This document shows, piece by piece, positions 31,110-41,346 of a stretch of 41,837 nucleotides of DNA. Numbering within the stretch: the first letter of the stretch is position 1; every line of letters starts with the position of its first letter. This DNA is from a bacterium (GTDB taxonomy: Bacteria > Bacillota > Bacilli > Lactobacillales > Streptococcaceae). The DNA lies in assembly GCA_905221325.1 (NCBI GenBank), contig CAJNCS010000012.1, positions 1 to 41,837 of the forward strand. The letters run 5' to 3'. The notes below the pieces were generated by a model. That model did not search any database and was not told the DNA's origin. It was given only the letters and a program-made list of their open reading frames with translations. Both the position numbers and the translations under genes were made by a program.

Positions 31110-34100
31110 ATGAATTATTTAATTTTTGAAGACAATATTTATCCACTCTATATAGGGAACACCTATCAAATGGGACCTTCAGTAGATTCTAATATCTATC
31201 TTCCTTGCCTTGAAAATGTTACGTTAGAGGCTAAGAAAACGGGAGTTGAACTGCTAGGAAAGACTTACACCCATGGACATCATTTAGTTCCTATAGACGA
31301 TAAAATAAATATCTCCCTACTAGTTATTGAGAATACAGAGTATTACCTTCTTCCTGAGAAAATACTTTATTTATCAGACAAGAAAGAAGCGTCCATTCGG
31401 TTAATTGATTTTCCTACAGAAATCATTTTGACCATTGATGGAACAAATAAGACGATTTACAGTGCTAGTTCATATTATGTTAATGGTGAAAGAAAAACTG
31501 GAAAACAAGATATCCAAGATAAGGACCAACTTGTTTTTGAACAAGGTGTAGCTTTATCTATTCAAAAACAAATTTTATCGATTCAATCACTATTTTCTAT
31601 TGAGACGAGCTTACTGCCTTTTTCTGAAGTAATGGTCGAAGATCGTTCAAAAGAATTTCATCGCTCTCCACGGATTATTCTAAGAGAACCCGAGGACAAA
31701 GTAACAATTGCTTCAGCACCACCAGAGGATGAAGGTAAAAAGCAATCATTACTAAAATTGATTATTACTCCTTTGGCAATGATTGTTTTTACCTTACTAA
31801 CGGTTTACTTTACACGTAGTGGTGGAATGATGTTTATGATGATGGGGATGTCTGTCATTACTATTGGGACTTCCATTCATACTTATTTTTCTGACAAAAA
31901 ATCACATAAAGAACTTCAGGAACAGAAAGTTAATGAGTATATGAAATACTTGGAAACCAAGTATTCACAATTAGCTAATTTACGTGAAGAACAAGTTAAG
32001 GCTTTGGTGTATCATTTCCCTGGCATGGACCAGATTTTAGAAATGGTAGAAAAAACGGATAGACGTATTTACGAAAAGACACTTTATCATTTTGATTTTC
32101 TGTCTTATCGTTTGGGTTTGGGTGAAGTTGGCTCCAGTTTCTACATTGAGTACTCTGATTCAGAATTGACTAAATATAATGCAGTTGCTAATCAAAAAAT
32201 TCAAGAATTACTTTCCTACTATCGTGTGACTGATCAAGTTCCTATTACTCATACATTAACGAGTCCCACGGGATATATAGGAACACGTCAAATAGTGATT
32301 GAACAAGTTCAACAGATGATGATGCAATTAGCGACTTTCCAAAGTTATCATGATCTACAGTTTATTCCAATTTTTCGAGAGGAAGAGTTGGAGTTATGGG
32401 ATTGGAGTCGTTGGTTACCTCATATGAAAATTAAAGCACTAAATAGCCGTGGTTTTGTATACAATCAACGTACTCGTGATCAACTATTAACGTCGCTCTA
32501 TCAAGTTATTAAAGACAGAAAGTTAGATAGTGAGCAGGACAAGGGGAAAGAAAAGCAATACAGCCCTCATTATATTCTCTTTATTACAGATTTAAGTTTG
32601 ATGTTGGATCACAACATTATGGAGTATATCAATGAAGATTTATCCCATTTAGGAATTCATTATGTTTTTGTAGAGGAAGTGCTTGAAAGTCTGCCAGAAC
32701 ACGTTAAGACAGTTGTTGACTATAGAGGAGATAAAAAAGGTACAGTATTACTTCAGGATGGCAATTATACAAATAAAGAAATTACGCCTCTTCCTCCTGT
32801 AAGTTTATCTGAAAAGGAAAATTTCGCAAGAAATCTTGCGGGTATTCATCATGTTCAGACTTTGCGTAATTCGATTCCGAATAGCATTACTTTCCTAGAG
32901 ATGTATGGAGTCAATAAAGTAGAGGAACTAGATCTTTTAAAACGATGGCAAGAGAATGAGACTTTCCAAACAATGGCTGTTCCTCTAGGAGTACGAGGCC
33001 GTGATGACATTCTTTATCTAAACATTCATGAGAAGGCGCATGGCCCTCATGGATTGATTGCTGGTACTACGGGATCAGGAAAGTCTGAGCTTATTCAGTC
33101 CTACATTCTATCTTTAGCTGTGAACTACCATCCGTATGAAGTTGCTTTCCTCTTGATTGACTATAAAGGGGGAGGTATGGCCAATCTCTTTGCAGACCTA
33201 CCTCACGTCGTTGGTACGATTACAAACTTGGATGGCAACCAGGCTAACCGAGCTCTGGTATCTATCAAAGCTGAACTGAAGAAACGTCAGCGTATTTTTG
33301 CAGAAAATGATGTTAATCATATCAACCAGTATATGAAACTCTTCAAAGAAGGAAAGGTCAAAGAACCATTACCACATCTATTAATCATTAGTGATGAGTT
33401 TGCAGAGTTGAAGGCGAATCAGCCAGACTTCATGGATGAATTGGTATCTACCGCACGTATTGGTCGTTCATTGGGAGTTAAATTAATTTTAGCAACCCAA
33501 AAACCTAGTGGAGTTGTCAATGATCAGATTTGGTCGAACTCTAAGTTTAAAATAGCTCTTAAAGTACAGGATGTTGCAGATTCTAGAGAAGTAATCAAAA
33601 CTCCTGATGCAGCAGAAATCACACAGACGGGTAGAGCCTATCTTCAAGTTGGGAATAACGAAATCTATGAATTGTTCCAGAGTGCTTGGTCGGGTGCAGA
33701 TTACAATCCCGAAGGGCGGAACCATGTTCAAAGAAACACAACTGTATATGAAATTACAAGTAATGGTCAATACAATGCCATTAATAAAGATTTGAGTGGT
33801 TTAGTTAATAAAAAAGAAACAAAGGCTATTCCAACAGAACTAGATGCCGTTGTGGATAGAGCAAATGAATTATTTAATAGTCTTCATATTCCGAAGGTAT
33901 CAAGTCCATGGCTTCCACCACTTGAAGAAAAAATATATGCCAAAGATTTACAATCTACTAATTTTAAGGACTATTGGGGACTTTCAGAGGCATTACAACC
34001 TATTTTGGTTGGGTACCAAGATATTCCTGAAAGACAGGAACAATCCCCCCTTTATTTCAATATGGAACAAAGAGGCCATATTCTATTAGTTTCTAGTCCA

Positions 34101-35486
34101 GGATTCGGGAAGTCCACTTTCCTACAGAACTTTGCGATGGATGTGATGCGTAAGCATACACCAGAACAAGTCCATTTCTACCTCTATGACTTTGGTACTA
34201 GTGGTTTAATCTCTATATCTGATTTTCCTCATATTGCAGATTACTTCTCCTTGGACGAAACTGAGAAGATCATGAAATCTCTTCGATTCTTGAATAAGGA
34301 ACTAAAAACTCGGAAACAGGCTCTTTCTCAGGCAAGAGCCACAAATCTAACGCAGTATAATCAGTTGTCAGATGAGAGTTTTCCAACTATTTTCATCGAG
34401 ATAGATGGTTTTGATAGTGTGATGGATGCCCCATTCGTAGATGCCTTTTATGATACTTTAAATGTCATTGCTCGAGATGGTGCTTCTCTAGGAATCTATC
34501 TAGTCGTGACACTTTCTCGTCTCAATGCGATGCGTTTACAGCTACAATCTAACTTCAAGACCAAGATTTCCCTTTTCTTGTTTGATAACAGTGACTTATC
34601 AGGTGTAGTAGGACGTTCCAATATTCCACTTGATGAAATCAAAGGCCGTGCCATCGCTAAATTTGACGATATTGTCCAATTCCAAGTAATGTTGCCATAC
34701 AGTAGTGAATACTATACGGACTACATAAAAGAAGTTCGTGCGGAACAAGAAGCTATGGCTGTGGCATATGATGGCCCACTTCCTGCAGGCATCCCAATGT
34801 TACCAGAAAAGGTAACCAAAGAAGGAATGGCAGAAACCTTAGAAAGCAGTCAAGACTTTATCTTGGGGCTTGAGAGAGAAGCTGTTGTTCCAGCATTCTT
34901 TAGTTTTGAACGTCCGATGCTTGTAGCTTCAAATAGTCCTGCTTTTGTCACGAATTACTATAAATTACTAGAATATCACCTAAACCGTTTATCAGGAGTA
35001 TATAATACTGTTATTTTAGATCCTAGTCAGCGTATTAACAATCAGTTCTTTGATGGTATTCAACGATTTGATACTTCTTTAGAAGTCGATAATGTGATGA
35101 AGACGATATTAGAAGACTTTAAGAAACGGGTTGCTTCTCCAAATCAGGACTATCCAAAATGGTTAATTTTGATACCTGATATTGCTGCGACAGCTATGGC
35201 GGCTGGAGTGAGTGAACTGGACTTCAAGCAACTCCTTAGTGAAGGAGCTCAGTATGGAGTAACCTTGCTCTTTATAGGTGCCTACCAAGATCTAGTAGCG
35301 AACAATTACGACACTTTTGTAAAATTAGCGAATCAGTTAGTGGATCAAGTCTTTCTTGGTGTACGTATCAGCGATCAAGACCATACTCGCTATCCTTACA
35401 TCACAAATGAGCCGGCACTAAAACCTAACCAAGGCTACATCCTTTATCCGGATCGCTATGAATCGATTCAATTATTGGAAATTTAG
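31110..35486 (+). CDS. essC: EssC, FtsK/SpoIIIE-type ATPase that drives T7SSb export
   Basis: A 1458-residue protein. Two FHA-like domains fill about 1-185, two membrane helices lie at about 213-256 and three ATPase domains follow. The first has a complete Walker A, GTTGSGKSE (about 651-659), and Walker B IISDEFAEL (about 756). The second has PGFGKST (about 996) and Walker B-like IFIEIDGFD (about 1093). The third has a degenerate P-loop (VASNSPAF, about 1272) and probably no ATPase activity. EssC recognises substrates, in part by its variable C-terminal region. Its direct linkage to the LXG array means its third domain and the effectors probably match. Confidence 0.96.
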   Translation: MNYLIFEDNIYPLYIGNTYQMGPSVDSNIYLPCLENVTLEAKKTGVELLGKTYTHGHHLVPIDDKINISLLVIENTEYYLLPEKILYLSDKKEASIRLIDFPTEIILTIDGTNKTIYSASSYYVNGERKTGKQDIQDKDQLVFEQGVALSIQKQILSIQSLFSIETSLLPFSEVMVEDRSKEFHRSPRIILREPEDKVTIASAPPEDEGKKQSLLKLIITPLAMIVFTLLTVYFTRSGGMMFMMMGMSVITIGTSIHTYFSDKKSHKELQEQKVNEYMKYLETKYSQLANLREEQVKALVYHFPGMDQILEMVEKTDRRIYEKTLYHFDFLSYRLGLGEVGSSFYIEYSDSELTKYNAVANQKIQELLSYYRVTDQVPITHTLTSPTGYIGTRQIVIEQVQQMMMQLATFQSYHDLQFIPIFREEELELWDWSRWLPHMKIKALNSRGFVYNQRTRDQLLTSLYQVIKDRKLDSEQDKGKEKQYSPHYILFITDLSLMLDHNIMEYINEDLSHLGIHYVFVEEVLESLPEHVKTVVDYRGDKKGTVLLQDGNYTNKEITPLPPVSLSEKENFARNLAGIHHVQTLRNSIPNSITFLEMYGVNKVEELDLLKRWQENETFQTMAVPLGVRGRDDILYLNIHEKAHGPHGLIAGTTGSGKSELIQSYILSLAVNYHPYEVAFLLIDYKGGGMANLFADLPHVVGTITNLDGNQANRALVSIKAELKKRQRIFAENDVNHINQYMKLFKEGKVKEPLPHLLIISDEFAELKANQPDFMDELVSTARIGRSLGVKLILATQKPSGVVNDQIWSNSKFKIALKVQDVADSREVIKTPDAAEITQTGRAYLQVGNNEIYELFQSAWSGADYNPEGRNHVQRNTTVYEITSNGQYNAINKDLSGLVNKKETKAIPTELDAVVDRANELFNSLHIPKVSSPWLPPLEEKIYAKDLQSTNFKDYWGLSEALQPILVGYQDIPERQEQSPLYFNMEQRGHILLVSSPGFGKSTFLQNFAMDVMRKHTPEQVHFYLYDFGTSGLISISDFPHIADYFSLDETEKIMKSLRFLNKELKTRKQALSQARATNLTQYNQLSDESFPTIFIEIDGFDSVMDAPFVDAFYDTLNVIARDGASLGIYLVVTLSRLNAMRLQLQSNFKTKISLFLFDNSDLSGVVGRSNIPLDEIKGRAIAKFDDIVQFQVMLPYSSEYYTDYIKEVRAEQEAMAVAYDGPLPAGIPMLPEKVTKEGMAETLESSQDFILGLEREAVVPAFFSFERPMLVASNSPAFVTNYYKLLEYHLNRLSGVYNTVILDPSQRINNQFFDGIQRFDTSLEVDNVMKTILEDFKKRVASPNQDYPKWLILIPDIAATAMAAGVSELDFKQLLSEGAQYGVTLLFIGAYQDLVANNYDTFVKLANQLVDQVFLGVRISDQDHTRYPYITNEPALKPNQGYILYPDRYESIQLLEI

Positions 35487-35497
35487 AGAGGAGATTT

Positions 35498-35827
35498 ATG
35501 TCAGATACTAAGTTATTACCACTAGGCAGTGTTATTGTTTTAAAGGGAAGTACTAAAAAGATGCTCATCATTGCTCGTGTGATTGCAGCACCCGTCAAAG
35601 GAGATCTCTACCGTTTTGATTACGGAGCCTGTCTCTATCCCGAAGGGATGGTAGGAGATAGTCTTATCTACTTTAATCATGAAGATGTTTTTAAGGTTGT
35701 TCAAGAGGGGTATGCCGATGAGGATAATGAGCTTATGCTAGAACATATTGCTTCGGTTGTATCTACAACAGATATTCCCAAGGGGAATGTTGCTGAGTTG
35801 AATGAAGCAAATGAACTAGGAGGATAA
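35498..35827 (+). CDS. DUF4176 LXG targeting partner
   Basis: A 109-residue protein with the DUF4176 pattern: LLPLGSVIVLKGSTKKMLIIAR, then Y.FDYGACLYPEGM and FNHEDVFKVVQEGY. DUF4176 proteins (Lap2 type) join LXG effectors in complexes that target them to T7SS. GAGGAG precedes the ATG, 11 bases after essC, so it belongs to the core transcript. Only this copy is intact in the window; the end of another copy (ELGG-stop) is seen before 3486. It may therefore serve all four LXG cassettes. Confidence 0.88.
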   Translation: MSDTKLLPLGSVIVLKGSTKKMLIIARVIAAPVKGDLYRFDYGACLYPEGMVGDSLIYFNHEDVFKVVQEGYADEDNELMLEHIASVVSTTDIPKGNVAELNEANELGG

Positions 35828-35830
35828 TAC

Positions 35831-36265
35831 ATGGGTGAAATAGACTATGATCAAATCTATTATCTTCAAGGTAGAGTGAATCAACACTACTCCAGCATTT
35901 CATCTGCCCAATCACGGATTACTTCCATTGATGAAAAATTGGAACGTCTTCGTACAGCCAAGAAGTCTGTAAGTGAAATCCAACAGAATGTTCACAATAT
36001 CAAGTATCCCATCATGCATCGAAATATTCAGCCGGAATGGCAAGGCAAACAAAAGGATGATTTCACCAAGCAGTGGGAAACCTTCTCCAGTGACTATACG
36101 AGCTTCCAAACGGAGATGAATACCTTCTATGATGCCATCTGTGATGAAATCACTAGGTTAGAGAACCAAAAGAATGAAGAAAACGGCATTATTGGCTGGT
36201 GTCAGAGTCAGATTAACAATCTGGGGAATTTCATCGAGAAGCTACTACATACGAAGGAGGGGTAA
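35831..36265 (+). CDS. DUF5082-type LXG partner protein, cassette A
   Basis: A 144-residue helical protein, 3 bases after DUF4176, whose end contains its AGGAGG site. It differs from the cassette D copy only near the start (Glu for Gln at residue 3, Gln for Ala at residue 18). N-terminal coiled coil and central WQGK turn as in the WXG100-like fold. In position to bind LXG toxin A for export. Linked by cotranscription to the T7SS core. Confidence 0.82.
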   Translation: MGEIDYDQIYYLQGRVNQHYSSISSAQSRITSIDEKLERLRTAKKSVSEIQQNVHNIKYPIMHRNIQPEWQGKQKDDFTKQWETFSSDYTSFQTEMNTFYDAICDEITRLENQKNEENGIIGWCQSQINNLGNFIEKLLHTKEG

Positions 36266-36269
36266 GGTC

Positions 36270-36554
36270 ATGTATGGAACGATTCAATTATCCGAGGTTC
36301 TGTTTAACTCACACATCAGTAGTTTGACTAAAGCTCAGGCTAGTCTAGCGGGAGTGAGTAAGCCAACCTTCAAAACAACATCGGAATCCAAGGTGCTCGA
36401 TTTGTATCAGGAACAATTCAATGAGCTCTGTCAGCTGATGACGAGCTATACATCCTTATTGGGAACGGATATCGCCTTGATGGCAGCTACAGGAAAAGAA
36501 TTGGCCCGTACAGATACAGTATTGGGACAAACTCTGTTTTCTGGCTTGCAGTAG
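36270..36554 (+). CDS. Small helical LXG partner protein (DUF3130/TIGR04197-like), cassette A
   Basis: A 94-residue protein with the start at ATG 36270, 4 bases after the previous stop, and GGAGGGG inside that gene's end. Nearly the same as the copies at 284 and 3925. The predicted helical hairpin should pair with the LXG helices of toxin A. The next gene starts 9 bases later after a GGGAGG site. Confidence 0.75.
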   Translation: MYGTIQLSEVLFNSHISSLTKAQASLAGVSKPTFKTTSESKVLDLYQEQFNELCQLMTSYTSLLGTDIALMAATGKELARTDTVLGQTLFSGLQ

Positions 36555-36563
36555 GGAGGTTCT

Positions 36564-38495
36564 ATGAGTTACAAGATAAAATTTGATGATATCACCTCTG
36601 TCCAAGTGGAAAGTCAAAAGACGATGAGTGCTTGGGGAGAGGCCATCAATAATCTCAATACCGCTATGACGGACTTTATCAATAATACTAACCTCCAAGG
36701 ACAGGCCATCTCGAGTATGCGCACCTATCTAGTAGAGGTGCATGGCACCCTCCTTCAAACTCTGGTCAACCTGATGAATGATTACTCATCTAATCTCTTG
36801 CTTTACAAGGACGGTTACTATCAGATTGATTCAAGCAATCATGCAAAGCTACCAGGTCAGGTGTTTACAACCCTTCATAGTGATTTAAAGAGTTCACGGG
36901 ACAACCTAAAGAGTGAGATTGAGCTCTTGAATGCGGCTAAGGACAAGATTTCAGACTTGGTAAGCTATTCAGGAAGCAGTCATACCAGCACGGTCATGGA
37001 CTATAACTTCCTCATGAACCAGGTCAAGAACCTAGACAGCTCCATCATCCAGTACGAAAGCACCCATGCGGGTCAAGATTTGGTCGCCTTTAAGGAGCTT
37101 CTAGCTGCGACCAAGGCCTTGATAGCAGAACACGCAGGGAAGACACGTACGGTGGGAAGCTACCAGTCGGGAGATTTCGCCAAACTCCAATCTGTTCAAC
37201 GCTTTGCGATAGCCTACCAACAGGCAACCAAGCAGATGGAGAGTCGCGTTGAGCGCGTACAAGCAGCCCAGGAGAGAGACAAGGTTCGTTTTGAAGCCTT
37301 GGCTGCGGAGGATCGAGCCAAGAAGGGGTGGATAGACCTGGGACTTGGTGTGGTGACCTTTGCGATTGGTGCTTTAGCGATTTGGGCAACTATGGGTGCA
37401 GCGACACCCTTAGTTGTTGGATTTGGCCTAACTGCAGGTCTGGGGACAACGGCCTATGGGGCGTCAAATATGTACGAGGCAGGTCAGAATATCCAACTTG
37501 GGAATGCAGGGGATATCCATACCAAGGCAAAAAATCCTATCCGAGATACGCTTTTCATGGGCAATGACAAGCTGTATCATCAGGTTGGTGGGCTCTTTGT
37601 GACGGCGAGTGCTATCATGATTCCCATAGGGCAGACCCAGAGCGTTGTCAAAGGCTTGACTCAGTTTGCGATAGGAGAAGCCGGCGCTTATACAACGGGT
37701 CAGGTTGCTTATCATGGGACCAAGCTCCTAGGAGGTAGTGAAGAGGACGCCCAAACCGCAAACTTTATCGGGAACCTGGTAGGAGGTTATGCGGCAGCTT
37801 CGGCAGCCAGCAAGTTTAGTCTCAATAAGGTGAAAGATGCCTTTTCTACGAATACAAAAAAATACACTCTAAATAGTGATCGATTATCTAATCTAGAACT
37901 ATATACATCTCCAGAAATAAAAGCTAAAATCAATAAGGCGGGTTATAGCCTAGAAGACTTTTCGAACTTAGTAGATGCAGATACGACTTTATCAGCTAAA
38001 ACAGATGCGTTAGTCAAAGCTGTTCGTAAAGAGATTGGAATACCAGCTCCTAAAACCAAGATGAACAAAACAATACCTACAGAGTTTGTTGAATCATATC
38101 TCAGCGGAGAACGTAATTCTTTTGCAGGCTTTGTCTCGGTTGATGAGCATTCAAAATCATTAACTACTCTTCTAGAAATAGTTGAAGGAAATCGATTAGA
38201 TTATCCCAACACTCCTTTTGACTTAGAAAAAACCAAGACTTATTCAAAGATATCATTTTTCTTGGATGAAGCAGATAAGCTAGATATTCCATTTGGTGAA
38301 CTCGATAATGCGAGTTATCCTTTTACAGGTCGAGGTTTTACAGGCTCTAAGAATATTATATTACCAGAGTATAAGTTGATGGAAGAGAGAATATTCCAAT
38401 CAGGAGATTTGATAACAATATTTGAAAGTAAAACTGGTAAAGTTATGAAACAATATGAATTTATTAAAGACGAAGGCTGGTTACAAGTTAGGTAA
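36564..38495 (+). CDS. LXG toxin A with unrecognised C-terminal toxin domain
   Basis: A 643-residue protein. The LXG export domain (1 to about 240), the hydrophobic segment (about 254-300) and the linker to about 423 are almost identical to those of toxin D. After SKFSLNKVK the sequence changes abruptly to an AT-rich, unrelated domain of about 220 residues (SLEDFSNLVDADTTLS, then YPFTGRGFTGSKNI and RIFQSGDLITIF toward the end). I could not assign this tip. The final basic/aromatic blocks leave a NAD-binding or ADP-ribosylating fold possible, but no catalytic set is clear. It is the T7SS-linked cassette with intact partners, so it is the most likely to be expressed. Confidence 0.85.
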   Translation: MSYKIKFDDITSVQVESQKTMSAWGEAINNLNTAMTDFINNTNLQGQAISSMRTYLVEVHGTLLQTLVNLMNDYSSNLLLYKDGYYQIDSSNHAKLPGQVFTTLHSDLKSSRDNLKSEIELLNAAKDKISDLVSYSGSSHTSTVMDYNFLMNQVKNLDSSIIQYESTHAGQDLVAFKELLAATKALIAEHAGKTRTVGSYQSGDFAKLQSVQRFAIAYQQATKQMESRVERVQAAQERDKVRFEALAAEDRAKKGWIDLGLGVVTFAIGALAIWATMGAATPLVVGFGLTAGLGTTAYGASNMYEAGQNIQLGNAGDIHTKAKNPIRDTLFMGNDKLYHQVGGLFVTASAIMIPIGQTQSVVKGLTQFAIGEAGAYTTGQVAYHGTKLLGGSEEDAQTANFIGNLVGGYAAASAASKFSLNKVKDAFSTNTKKYTLNSDRLSNLELYTSPEIKAKINKAGYSLEDFSNLVDADTTLSAKTDALVKAVRKEIGIPAPKTKMNKTIPTEFVESYLSGERNSFAGFVSVDEHSKSLTTLLEIVEGNRLDYPNTPFDLEKTKTYSKISFFLDEADKLDIPFGELDNASYPFTGRGFTGSKNIILPEYKLMEERIFQSGDLITIFESKTGKVMKQYEFIKDEGWLQVR

Positions 38496-38504
38496 GGAGA
38501 AAAT

Positions 38505-38990
38505 ATGTACGCAATATATAAAGGCACTAGATATTCAGCTGAACAATTTGCGGGTGAAAGCAAAATTACATTACATAGCAAATCTCAAGATGAAGGCTTT
38601 GAAACATATGTTTCTAAAATAAGTGGTCGAGTGTTTAAAGATCATTTTGTCAAAAAAGTCAAGATGGAAAAGCTAGACTATCTATACAGTATTCATTATG
38701 AGATTCAATATAAGGGGCATTCTTTTTATGTTAGTAGTGGGATGATTCGAAGGAACATTGAGAAAGATTGGTTTGAAATAAAACCAAGCGCCAATCAAAA
38801 TCAAATAAAGGATGAGTTGGGATTCAAGCAGATAAACAAATTAGAATGGGCAAAAGAGATTAGCCGAAAAGACATTGAAGTCTTAAAAATAATAGAAACA
38901 CCTTTAGGAATCTTTAAAGATCAGGGAGTTAAGGTCAAGAGTTTAGAAGGCCAAGACATTGATAACTTTTTAAATTCTATTGAAAAGTAA
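38505..38990 (+). CDS. Probable immunity protein for LXG toxin A
   Basis: A 161-residue soluble protein 9 bases after toxin A with GGAG before its ATG. It is beta-rich in the first two thirds (YAIYKGTRYSAEQF, KLDYLYSIHYEIQYKGHSFYVSS) and helical at the end. No signal peptide, so it should act in the cytoplasm. The family is not recognised. The role is inferred from its place between the toxin and the terminator. Confidence 0.7.
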   Translation: MYAIYKGTRYSAEQFAGESKITLHSKSQDEGFETYVSKISGRVFKDHFVKKVKMEKLDYLYSIHYEIQYKGHSFYVSSGMIRRNIEKDWFEIKPSANQNQIKDELGFKQINKLEWAKEISRKDIEVLKIIETPLGIFKDQGVKVKSLEGQDIDNFLNSIEK

Positions 38991-39026
38991 TTTTTTGATG
39001 CTTTATCACCATTGAAATAGCTTGTA

Positions 39027-39072
39027 AGGAACTTGTTTATGCACTGTTAGTTGTAAGCAAGTTCCTGTTTTT
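39027..39072 (+). terminator. Terminator after cassette A
   Basis: AGGAACTTG (39027-39035) pairs exactly with CAAGTTCCT (39058-39066), then GTTTTT. Cassette B begins only about 10 bases later without its own promoter. Confidence 0.8.
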
Positions 39073-39081
39073 ACATTAAGT

Positions 39082-40926
39082 ACAAACCTCCAAGGTCAGG
39101 CCATCTCGAGTATGCGAACCTACCTAGTAGAGGTGCATGGGACTCTTCTTCAAACTCTGGTCAACTTGATGAATGACTACTCATCCAACCTCTTGCTTTA
39201 CAAGGATGGTTACTATCAGATTGATTCGAGCAATCATGCAAAGCTACCAGGTCAGGTGTTTACAACCCTTCATAGTGATTTAAAGAGTTCACGGGATAAT
39301 CTAAAGAGTGAGATTGAGCTCTTGAATGCGACCAAGGACAAGATTTCAGACTTGGTAAGCTATTCAGGAAGCAGTCATACCAGCACGGTCATGAACTATA
39401 ACTTCCTCATGAATCAGGTCAAGAACCTGGACAGCTCCATCATCCAGTACGAAAGTAGCCATGCGGGTCAGGATTTGGTCGCCTTTAAGGAGCTTCTAGC
39501 TGCGACCAAGGCCTTGATAGCGGAACATGCAGGGAAGACACGTACGGTGGGAAGCTATCAGTCAGGAGACTTTGCGAAACTCAAGTCTGTCCAACGCTTT
39601 GCGATGGCTTACCAACAGGCAACCAAGCAGATGGAGAGTCGCGTTGAGCGCGTACAAGCAGCTCAGGAGCGGGACAAGGCTCGTTTTGAAGCCTTGGCTG
39701 CGGAGGATCGAGCCAAGAAAGGTTGGATAGACCTGGGTCTTGGTGTACTGACAGCTGCGATTGGTGCTTTAGCGATTGTAGCGACCTGTGGGTCTGCGAC
39801 CCCCTTGGTTGTTGGGTTTGGCTTAACGACAGGACTTGGAACGTTTGCCTATGGAACCTCTAATGCAGCAGAAGGGATTCATAACATCCAACTTGGGAAT
39901 GCAGGGGATATCCATACCAAGTCAAAAAACTTTATCCGAGATACGCTTTTCATGGGGAATGACAAGCTGTATCATCAGGTTGGTGGGATCTTTGTGACGG
40001 CAAGTGCTATCATGATTCCTATAGGACATACGCAGAGCGTTGTCAAGGGCTTGACCCAGTTTGCGATAGGGGAAGCAGGGGCCTATACAACGGGTCAGGT
40101 TGCCTATCATGGGACCAAGCTCTTAGGTGGAAGTGAAGAAGATGCCCAAACCGCAAACTTTATCGGGAATATCGTAGGAGGTTATGCGGCCTCCTCAGCA
40201 GCCAGCAAGTTTAGTTTGAATAAGGTGAAAGTAGATGTCGAAGCACCGAAGTATAACCGAGAACAGATTCTGAAGAATCTGGAAGAAAGCAAACTTGCGA
40301 GGGAGAGTTCGAAGTTCGATAACTACCTTCGTAAAGAGTACGCACAACAAGGGAAATATTTCCCAGAGCGGATAACAATGCCAAATGGGAAACGTGCTTA
40401 TCTTTCAGCAGATGTCTTTGAGGGGAAACAAGTTCCTGTTCGTTCTAGGGACTTTGTGGATGCACAGGGTAACATTAAATGGCCACCATCAGGAACAGAT
40501 GGCTTTGTTGTAGATAGTGCTGGTAACCCCATTACAAAACCAGCCAATTTAAAAGCTGGACAAGTGATTGACCGTTTTGGATCAAATGGTGGACGTTTCA
40601 CCAGTCCAGTTGATAACGGGGAGATATTACCGTTTAATACACGAGGTTTGCCTTATCCTGAAGGTCATCAAGTCTACCATCAGTATGAAGTTGTCAAAGA
40701 TATTAATTTAGAAAATATCAAAGCTGGCTTTTCTAGGTTATCTGATATTGATAAAGTAAAACTAAACGATGCTATGAGAAAATTTGATTTTACATTTGAT
40801 GACTTAGCTAATCCATTAAAAGGTAAAATAGATAAAGTGTTTGGGCAAGGCGGGGGAGTACAAATTAAGTTTATAACATCAGTTGAATGGTATGAAAAAT
40901 TAGGGTTATTGAGAGAGGTAAAATAA
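39082..40926 (+). pseudogene. LXG toxin B, 5'-truncated, with C-terminal TNT-type NADase domain
   Basis: Homology with the other LXG genes starts at ACAAACCTCCAAGG (about 39082), corresponding to residue 44 or so. The first 43 codons, the ribosome site and the two partner genes are absent, and a terminator lies just upstream. The first in-frame ATG, 39112, has no ribosome site. The rest is intact: LXG helices, hydrophobic segment, linker, and a TNT-like tip with VIDRFGSNGGRFTSP (about 485-499 counted from 39112), LPFNTRGLPYPEG and FGQGGGVQIKF near the end. The tip is intact and could become active by recombination with an intact N-terminal half. Its immunity gene begins at the stop codon. Confidence 0.85.
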
Positions 40927-41255
40927 TGGTAAATTTGGATAAAGAGAAACAAGAACTTATGGAAGAAATTAAATTGTTGGGATATGAAAGTTTAAGATTT
41001 TCTATTTTTAATGATCATAGACCAGGTGAATGGGAAGTTCGAATTGAGTTTGATTCTATCAGTGAACATTATTTTGTTTACGCTACAATGGATAGAGCAA
41101 GTTATAACAAAAAATTGGAATTTGATAATTTTGAGGATGCAAAAAATAAATTTATAGAAAAACTAGACCTCACTGTGAAAATAAATAGAGCTTCTATAAA
41201 AAGTGGAGAAGTTCCTGAATATTCCTCCCCCCTCTGGGATGATGTCACAGAATAA
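40926..41255 (+). CDS. Immunity protein for TNT toxin B (Imm59-like)
   Basis: A 109-residue soluble acidic protein that starts at the last base of toxin B. The pattern LGYESLRFSIFND, PGEWEVRIEFDS, YFVYATMDRAS, FDNFEDAK, INRASIKSGEVPEYSSPLWDD matches the orphan genes at 7794 and 8136 and, from memory, the Imm59 family. It is predicted to bind the TNT domain of toxin B. It should remain useful as an immunity gene even though the toxin is silent, provided it is transcribed. Confidence 0.7.
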   Translation: MVNLDKEKQELMEEIKLLGYESLRFSIFNDHRPGEWEVRIEFDSISEHYFVYATMDRASYNKKLEFDNFEDAKNKFIEKLDLTVKINRASIKSGEVPEYSSPLWDDVTE

Positions 41256-41291
41256 TAAATAACTCCCCCTTTTATGATAGAATAAATGAAA

Positions 41292-41330
41292 CAAGAGTTT
41301 ACTAATATTTTATTGGTAAACTCTTGCTTT
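41292..41330 (+). terminator. Terminator after cassette B
   Basis: CAAGAGTTTAC (41292-41302) and GTAAACTCTTG (41316-41326) form an 11-bp perfect stem with a 13-base loop, followed by CTTT. Cassette C begins about 17 bases later. Confidence 0.75.
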
Positions 41331-41346
41331 AAATAGAATTCTCTTC

